This document shows positions 59,124 to 64,000 of a stretch of 64,000 nt of DNA, piece after piece (within the stretch, counting starts at the first letter, position 1; every line of letters begins with the position of its first letter). The position numbers were made by a program, and so were the translations under genes. Below the pieces are notes generated by a model that was not told the origin of the DNA, searched no databases, and saw only the letters and a program-made list of their open reading frames with translations. Source of the stretch: Sphingorhabdus pulchriflava (GTDB lineage Bacteria; Pseudomonadota; Alphaproteobacteria; Sphingomonadales; Sphingomonadaceae). Where the stretch lies: positions 868,001 through 932,000 of the forward strand of contig NZ_QRGP01000001.1 in the NCBI RefSeq assembly GCF_003367235.1, written 5' to 3'.

Positions 59124-60232
59124 CGCGCCAGAAATTTCTGCACCCTCCACAAGGCATCCGCACGGACATTCGCCCAGAACAGCGGGTAGTCATAAACGTG
59201 ATAGTTGTTGCCCGGCAGCACATAGGGGCCCAATTCAGGCGGGTCGCCGATCAGCAGGAAGCCACGCTGGTCGCAGCGGGCAGGGATAGCGGCCTTGACC
59301 AGTTCGCCGGTCTTCATGTCGTCCGATGGCTTGAGCGTCCCCAGATTGGCCTCGACACCTGCCTCTGCCGCTGCCCCGCCGGTCAGTGGGTTGGTGCACA
59401 ACATGGTGGTGTTCGCGCGCGACTGGCCGTTGAAGCCGGTGGTCGAATCATAAACCTTCAGGATGCGCTCATATTCGGCGGGTTCGGCAAAGCTCTGCCA
59501 TGCCAGGATGCAGCCGGTCTGGTCGGGTGAGGTGCATGCGGGCAAGCCCATTTCGGGTAGGTCGGTTTCGATCGAGACCGGCCAGCCGACCGCATAAGCC
59601 GCGACGATGCGCTTGGCGATTGGTTTGCCCGCGACACGGTCTTTCAACAGGTGCGTCAGGTGCAGAGCGCCCTGACTGTGGCCCGCGAGGATGATCGGGC
59701 GATCCTTCTGCACCTTGGCGACAAAATCGTCGAAGGCGAGGAGGACATCCTGATAGGCGGCGTCGAGCGCCTGTTGCCCTTCGGGCTTGTCGGTCAGGAA
59801 AGCCCCAATGGCCGCCTGGCGATAGCGCGGGGCCCAGATTTCGCCCGACGCCGCAAAGGGAGAGGCGAGCCCCTGCAGGAACAGTTTCGCCCGATCCTGC
59901 GACAGCTTATCGTCCAGAGGCGCGTTCCAGTGCGTCTTTTCCATATAGGAGGTCGGGTGGATGAAGAAGATCGCGGCGGAACCCGGAACCTCGATTTTCT
60001 CCGCGCCGACTGGCTGCCAGCTGGTCACATTTTCCGCACCACTTCGCCCGCGGGCAAACCACATGGCGGGATCGTCATAGATGTTGGTGGCAAAAGCCTT
60101 TTGCTCTTCAAACTCGGTCGTCGGGACGAAAGCGAACTCGGTGAGTTCCTTTTCATAGATCCGGACAACAAAGCCGCCCGCGATCACCAGAGTGATAATG
60201 GCAGCGATAAGGTAAAGGAATTTGCGGGCCAC
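59120..60232 (-). CDS. DUF3089 alpha/beta hydrolase-like protein
   Basis: A 370-residue membrane-anchored or exported hydrolase of the DUF3089 family. It has an N-terminal hydrophobic segment ([18 protein letters not shown]), the WFARG and FFIHPTSY motifs, and the nucleophile elbow LAGHSQGA. The aspartate and histidine may lie in the C-terminal part ([10 protein letters not shown]). GTG 60232 fits the hydrophobic start; the frame remains open to 60544 but that part overlaps gatC antisense. Substrate unknown. It heads the unit with ruvX and pyrB. Confidence 0.85.
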   Translation of the reverse strand: MARKFLYLIAAIITLVIAGGFVVRIYEKELTEFAFVPTTEFEEQKAFATNIYDDPAMWFARGRSGAENVTSWQPVGAEKIEVPGSAAIFFIHPTSYMEKTHWNAPLDDKLSQDRAKLFLQGLASPFAASGEIWAPRYRQAAIGAFLTDKPEGQQALDAAYQDVLLAFDDFVAKVQKDRPIILAGHSQGALHLTHLLKDRVAGKPIAKRIVAAYAVGWPVSIETDLPEMGLPACTSPDQTGCILAWQSFAEPAEYERILKVYDSTTGFNGQSRANTTMLCTNPLTGGAAAEAGVEANLGTLKPSDDMKTGELVKAAIPARCDQRGFLLIGDPPELGPYVLPGNNYHVYDYPLFWANVRADALWRVQKFLAR

Positions 60233-60371
60233 GTTCGGGATTTCCGTTTGCTTTGTACTTTGCGCGGCATTTAGCCGATTGGAAAAAAATAGCACCGGAT
60301 ATTTGAACGCAGGCTGAAAAGCGCAGCTTTGGCGGTTGATGCTGCGACTGCACAATGCTAGCGGCACCCTC

Positions 60372-60659
60372 ATGTCAGTCGATAAAGATACCGTGAACAA
60401 GATCGCGCGGCTCTCCCGCATCGCGATCAGTGACGAAGAAGCCGACAAGATGGTCGGGGAGCTGAACGGCATCCTCGCCTGGGTCGAGCAATTGGGTGAG
60501 GTCGATGTTACCGGCGTTGAACCGATGACCGCCGTCATCCCCAATCATTTGCGCCTGCGCGACGATGTCGTCACAGATGGCGATGTGCGCGAAAAGGTGC
60601 TCGCCAATGCGCCCGCCCGCGAAGGCAGCTTCTTTGGCGTGCCGAAGGTGATCGAATAA
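60372..60659 (+). CDS. gatC: Asp/Glu-tRNA amidotransferase subunit C
   Basis: The small 95-residue subunit that stabilises GatA in the tRNA-dependent amidation of Asp/Glu-tRNA. Typical sequences include [28 protein letters not shown] and a C-terminal [13 protein letters not shown]. The start at 60372 is favoured over 60336 because the family begins with MSVD-type residues. The stop overlaps gatA (TAATG). Confidence 0.95.
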   Translation: MSVDKDTVNKIARLSRIAISDEEADKMVGELNGILAWVEQLGEVDVTGVEPMTAVIPNHLRLRDDVVTDGDVREKVLANAPAREGSFFGVPKVIE

Positions 60660-62143
60660 TGACCGACTTGACCAAATTGGGCGTAGCAGCCATCCGATCG
60701 GGCGTTGCCAATGGCGAATTCACTGCAGTTGAGGTTGCCGAAGCCTTCAACGCAAATGTTGCCGCCGCAAAAGTGCTCAACGCCTTCATCGTAGAAACCC
60801 CGGAAAAGGCAATCGAAGCGGCAAAGGCCGTCGATGCTGACCGCGCCGCTGGCAAACCGCTGGGCAAGATGGCCGGCGTGCCGATTGGCATGAAGGATTT
60901 GTTCGCCACCGAAGGCGTGCAGACCACCGCGGCGAGCCATATCCTCGAAGGCTTTGTGCCGACCTATGAATCGACCGTTTCGGCCAATTTGTGGAAGGCC
61001 GGGGCAGGGATGCTGGGCAAGCTGAACCTTGACCAGTTCGCTATGGGTTCATCGAACGAGACCAGTTATTTCGGCAATGTCGTTTCGCCCTGGCGGCGCA
61101 ATGACGGCAGCAATGCCGCGCTTGCACCGGGTGGATCGTCGGGCGGTTCGTCGACCGCGATTGCCGCGCGGCTGTGCCCGGCGGCGACCGGTACCGACAC
61201 CGGCGGTTCAATCCGCCAGCCGGCGGCCTTTGTCGGCATCAGTGGCATCAAGCCGACCTATGGCCGTTGCAGCCGTTGGGGCATTGTCGCCTTTGCCAGC
61301 TCGCTAGATCAGGCCGGGCCTATGGCACGCGATGTGCGCGACTGCGCGATCATGCTGGAGGCGATGGCGGGCTTTGATCCGAAGGATTCGACCTCGCTCG
61401 ACCTGCCCGTGCCCGAATGGGAAGCTGGCCTGTCGGGCGACCTGCGTGGCAAGAAAGTCGGTATCCCCAAGGAGTATCGCCTCGATGGCATCGATGAAGA
61501 CATCGCGAAAATGTGGGACAATGGCATCGCATGGCTGAAAGATGCGGGCGCCGAGGTTGTCGATATCAGCCTGCCACACACCAAATATGCGTTGCCCGCT
61601 TATTACATCATCGCTCCAGCCGAGGCTTCGTCAAACCTCGCCCGCTATGATGGCGTGCGCTATGGTCTGCGCGATCTGCCCGATGGCGCTGGCCTGCAGG
61701 ATATGTACGCCGCGACCCGTGCCGCCGGTTTCGGTGCAGAGGTGCGCCGCCGCATCATGATCGGCACCTATGTGCTCTCCGCCGGTTTCTATGACGCCTA
61801 TTACACGCAGGCGCAAAAGGTCCGCGCGTTGATCGCCCGTGACTTCGACAATGCGTGGAAGCAATGCGACCTGATCCTCGCCCCGACCGCGCCAAGTGCG
61901 GCTTTCGGCCTAGGCGAAAAGACCAGCGATCCATTGAGCATGTATCTGAATGACGTTTTCGCTGTGCCTGCCTCACTGGCCGGATTACCTGCCATGTCGG
62001 TGCCCGGCGGCCTCGACAAGCAGGGCCTGCCGCTCGGCCTGCAAATCGTCGGCAAGGCGCTCGACGAACAGAGCGTGTTGAACGCAGGTCTGGCAATCGA
62101 GGAACGTGCCGGATTTACGGCGGAAGCGGAGAAGTGGTGGTAA
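60659..62143 (+). CDS. gatA: Asp/Glu-tRNA amidotransferase subunit A
   Basis: The amidase that releases ammonia from glutamine for GatB. The 494-residue product has the amidase-signature triad: the lysine in GVPIGMKD, and two serines in GGSSGGSS and [11 protein letters not shown]. It is overlapped by gatC at its start and is followed by gatB after one base, giving a gatCAB operon. Confidence 0.97.
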   Translation: MTDLTKLGVAAIRSGVANGEFTAVEVAEAFNANVAAAKVLNAFIVETPEKAIEAAKAVDADRAAGKPLGKMAGVPIGMKDLFATEGVQTTAASHILEGFVPTYESTVSANLWKAGAGMLGKLNLDQFAMGSSNETSYFGNVVSPWRRNDGSNAALAPGGSSGGSSTAIAARLCPAATGTDTGGSIRQPAAFVGISGIKPTYGRCSRWGIVAFASSLDQAGPMARDVRDCAIMLEAMAGFDPKDSTSLDLPVPEWEAGLSGDLRGKKVGIPKEYRLDGIDEDIAKMWDNGIAWLKDAGAEVVDISLPHTKYALPAYYIIAPAEASSNLARYDGVRYGLRDLPDGAGLQDMYAATRAAGFGAEVRRRIMIGTYVLSAGFYDAYYTQAQKVRALIARDFDNAWKQCDLILAPTAPSAAFGLGEKTSDPLSMYLNDVFAVPASLAGLPAMSVPGGLDKQGLPLGLQIVGKALDEQSVLNAGLAIEERAGFTAEAEKWW

Positions 62144-62144
62144 T

Positions 62145-63617
62145 ATGAGCGAATACCGCATCCAGGGCGTAACCGGTGAGTGGGAGGTCGTGATAGGCCT
62201 TGAGGTCCATGCGCAGGTTACTTCAAACGCCAAGCTTTTTTCGGGCGCTTCTGCTGCTTATGGCGGCGAGCCGAACAGCCATGTCTCGCTGGTCGATGCC
62301 GCAATGCCGGGCATGCTGCCTGTGCCCAACCGCGAGTGCATCCGTCAGGCGGTGCGCACCGGCATGGCGATAAACGCGCAGATCAACAAATGGTCGCGGT
62401 TTGACCGTAAGAATTATTTCTACGCCGATTTGCCGCAGGGCTATCAGATTTCGCAACTGTATCACCCGATCGTGGGTGAGGGCGAGATTGAGGTCATTCT
62501 CGACGAGAAGGACGCCAACTCCCCGCGCAAGACCATCGGCATCGAACGCATCCATGTCGAACAGGATGCGGGCAAGTTGATGCACGATCAACACCCGACC
62601 ATGTCCTATGTTGACCTGAATCGTTGCGGCGTGGCGTTGATGGAAATCGTTTCGAAGCCAGACATGCGTTCTCCTGCCGAAGCTGGGGCTTATGTAAAGA
62701 AGCTCAGGTCAATTCTCCGCTATGTCGGCTCGTGCGACGGCAATATGGAAGAAGGCTCGATGCGCGCCGACGTGAATGTCAGCGTGCGCAAGCCCGGTGC
62801 TGAATTTGGCACGCGCACCGAGACGAAAAACGTCAACAGCATCCGCTTTGTGATGCAAACTATCGAGGTTGAGGCGCGGCGTCAGGTAGATCTGATCGAG
62901 GATGGCGGCACGGTGGTGCAGGAAACCCGCCTGTTCGACCCGAACAAGATGGAAACCCGCTCGATGCGCTCCAAAGAGGACGCGCATGATTACCGCTATT
63001 TCCCCGATCCGGACCTGCTGCCGCTCGAACTTGACGATGCGTTTCTGGAGGAATGCCGTGCGTCGTTGCCCGAACTGCCCGACGCCAAGCGCGCGCGGTA
63101 TGAGAATGAACTTGGCCTGACGGCTTACAACGCCGCAGTGCTGACCGCCGAAGCCGAAACTGCCTTCTGGTTCGAAGACCTGCTGAGCCACGGCGTCGAT
63201 CCCAAACAGGGTTCAAACTGGCTGCTTTCCGAATTGTTCGGGGCACTTAACAAGCTCGGCAAATCACTCGACGAAAGCCCGGTCAGTCCGGCACAGGCGG
63301 CGGAATTGCTTAAGCTGGTAGCCGACGGTACGATTTCGGGCAGCATCGCCAAACAGGTGTTCGAGATCATGCTTGAAACCGGGCAAGGTGCCGCTGCGAT
63401 TGTGGAGGAAAAAGGCCTCAAGCAGACCAGCGATACCGGTGCGATCGAAGCCGTGATTGCCGAAATCCTCGCCAACAATCCGGGCCAGCTCGAACAATAT
63501 CGTGGCGGCAAGGAGCAGTTGTTCGGCTTCTTCGTCGGCCAGACGATGAAGGCGATGCAGGGCAAGGCCAATCCGGGCGTGGTCAACGAATTGCTCAAAA
63601 AGGCGCTCGCAAGCTAG
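62145..63617 (+). CDS. gatB: Asp/Glu-tRNA amidotransferase subunit B
   Basis: The kinase/transamidase subunit that activates mischarged Asp/Glu-tRNA. The 490-residue product has the signature [25 protein letters not shown], the [17 protein letters not shown] motif and a YqeY-like C-terminal tail domain (about residues 340-490). ATG 62145 fits the family; the frame opens at 62106 inside gatA. A short gap of 131 bases follows before the next gene. Confidence 0.97.
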   Translation: MSEYRIQGVTGEWEVVIGLEVHAQVTSNAKLFSGASAAYGGEPNSHVSLVDAAMPGMLPVPNRECIRQAVRTGMAINAQINKWSRFDRKNYFYADLPQGYQISQLYHPIVGEGEIEVILDEKDANSPRKTIGIERIHVEQDAGKLMHDQHPTMSYVDLNRCGVALMEIVSKPDMRSPAEAGAYVKKLRSILRYVGSCDGNMEEGSMRADVNVSVRKPGAEFGTRTETKNVNSIRFVMQTIEVEARRQVDLIEDGGTVVQETRLFDPNKMETRSMRSKEDAHDYRYFPDPDLLPLELDDAFLEECRASLPELPDAKRARYENELGLTAYNAAVLTAEAETAFWFEDLLSHGVDPKQGSNWLLSELFGALNKLGKSLDESPVSPAQAAELLKLVADGTISGSIAKQVFEIMLETGQGAAAIVEEKGLKQTSDTGAIEAVIAEILANNPGQLEQYRGGKEQLFGFFVGQTMKAMQGKANPGVVNELLKKALAS

Positions 63618-63748
63618 TTTCAGAGGCATTGGTAAAGCTTTAACGGCGCGCTTTGTAACCTCTTATACCTGTGCACGATTCCAGCTTGCATCGCGGTTTC
63701 GTGCGCGCGAAATAAGGGGAGCGGCGATATTCGCCGTCAGGAGTGTAC

Positions 63749-64000
63749 ATGGCGCCGAAATATCTGTTTGCCGCGATGCTGGTTGCGATTTCCGCAACGG
63801 CATCGGCGCAGGTTCCAGCGCCCGTCATCACCGAGAAATTTGCCGTTCGCGAAGGCTTTGCCTTTCCAAGCGATGCACCTGTACGCATCCTGATCTTCCG
63901 TCCCGACATCAAGGTGGGGGAGCAGACCACCGCCGGGCTTTTCCAGACCAATGCCGAATGGAATTCGGCTGCGCGGAGAGAACTGGCCCGGGCGCTGCAG
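63749..64000 (+). CDS. Partial secreted protein of unknown function (runs off the window)
   Basis: An incomplete reading frame with 84 codons in view and no stop. ATG 63749 is preceded by CAGGAG (63738-63743), and a signal peptide follows (KYLFAAMLVAISATASA, cleavage before QVPAPV). The mature part begins with ITEKFAVREGFAF and VRILIFRPDIKVGEQ. I do not recognise a domain. It sits downstream of gatB in the same direction with 131 bases between. Confidence 0.65.
   Translation, partial: MAPKYLFAAMLVAISATASAQVPAPVITEKFAVREGFAFPSDAPVRILIFRPDIKVGEQTTAGLFQTNAEWNSAARRELARALQ

Noticed and set aside
57268-59289. A 673-codon open frame on the plus strand across the pyrC-like, pyrB and ruvX genes
   Set aside because: It is antisense to three genes with clear family motifs, has low-complexity Ser/Arg-rich sequence and shows no domain; GC-rich third positions on the other strand explain it.

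Overview
The window looks like chromosomal core DNA of an aerobic alphaproteobacterium, most likely a sphingomonad (Sphingorhabdus/Sphingopyxis-like; this placement is inference). Support comes from the CckA-type hybrid kinase beside recA, the recA-alaS-icd neighbourhood, the chvI-chvG-hprK-EIIA-HPr operon divergent from pckA, alphaproteobacterial LexA boxes (GTTC-N7-GTTC), and a GC-rich palindromic repeat of a type common in sphingomonads. No rRNA, tRNA, IS element, prophage or CRISPR array was seen. Coding density is very high, no gene-free stretch exceeds 300 bp, and many genes overlap by 1-4 bases.

Layout. 1-5.3 kb: ppk2, greB-slt (minus), dapA-smpB-DUF2062. 5.4-11.2 kb: M13 peptidase, cckA, recA with two SOS boxes and a terminator. 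11.2-20.7 kb: EF-G-like GTPase, methyltransferase, GST, alaS, then a minus-strand icd and CPA2 antiporter pair. 20.8-26.3 kb: GntR regulator with an N-acyl-D-amino-acid deacylase, psd-pssA for phosphatidylethanolamine synthesis, and rmuC with its own SOS box. 26.3-33.3 kb: a seven-gene minus-strand operon chvI-chvG-hprK-rapZ-EIIA-HPr-rRNA/tRNA methylase, divergent from pckA. 33.3-43.6 kb: small conserved proteins, NfeD and stomatin-like membrane proteins, CitE-like lyase, M28 peptidase, guaB, RsmB-type methylase, TPR protein, rppH and an HSL-type esterase. 43.8-52.4 kb: korAB, membrane hydrolase, photolyase, SDR, purF, hisI and a lipoprotein. 52.4-56.4 kb: an SPOR/Sel1 protein divergent from a ParA-like ATPase, a small DNA-binding-like protein and a TPR-SPOR protein. 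56.4-63.6 kb: DUF3089 hydrolase-ruvX-pyrB-degenerate pyrC (minus) and gatCAB (plus). The window ends inside a secreted protein.

How the parts connect. DNA damage control is visible: recA carries two tandem LexA boxes and rmuC one, with the box deciding the rmuC start. The chvIG/hprK/PTS operon opposite pckA links envelope sensing, nitrogen-type PTS and carbon flux at the TCA/gluconeogenesis node, where icd, korAB and pckA also act. Pyrimidine synthesis is represented by an active PyrB paired with a dihydroorotase homologue whose metal ligands are gone.

The best candidate for a poorly described system is the ParA / RHH-like / TPR-SPOR operon with a divergent SPOR protein and possible CtrA half-site pairs in the shared promoter. 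No clearly foreign or defence-like island was found.
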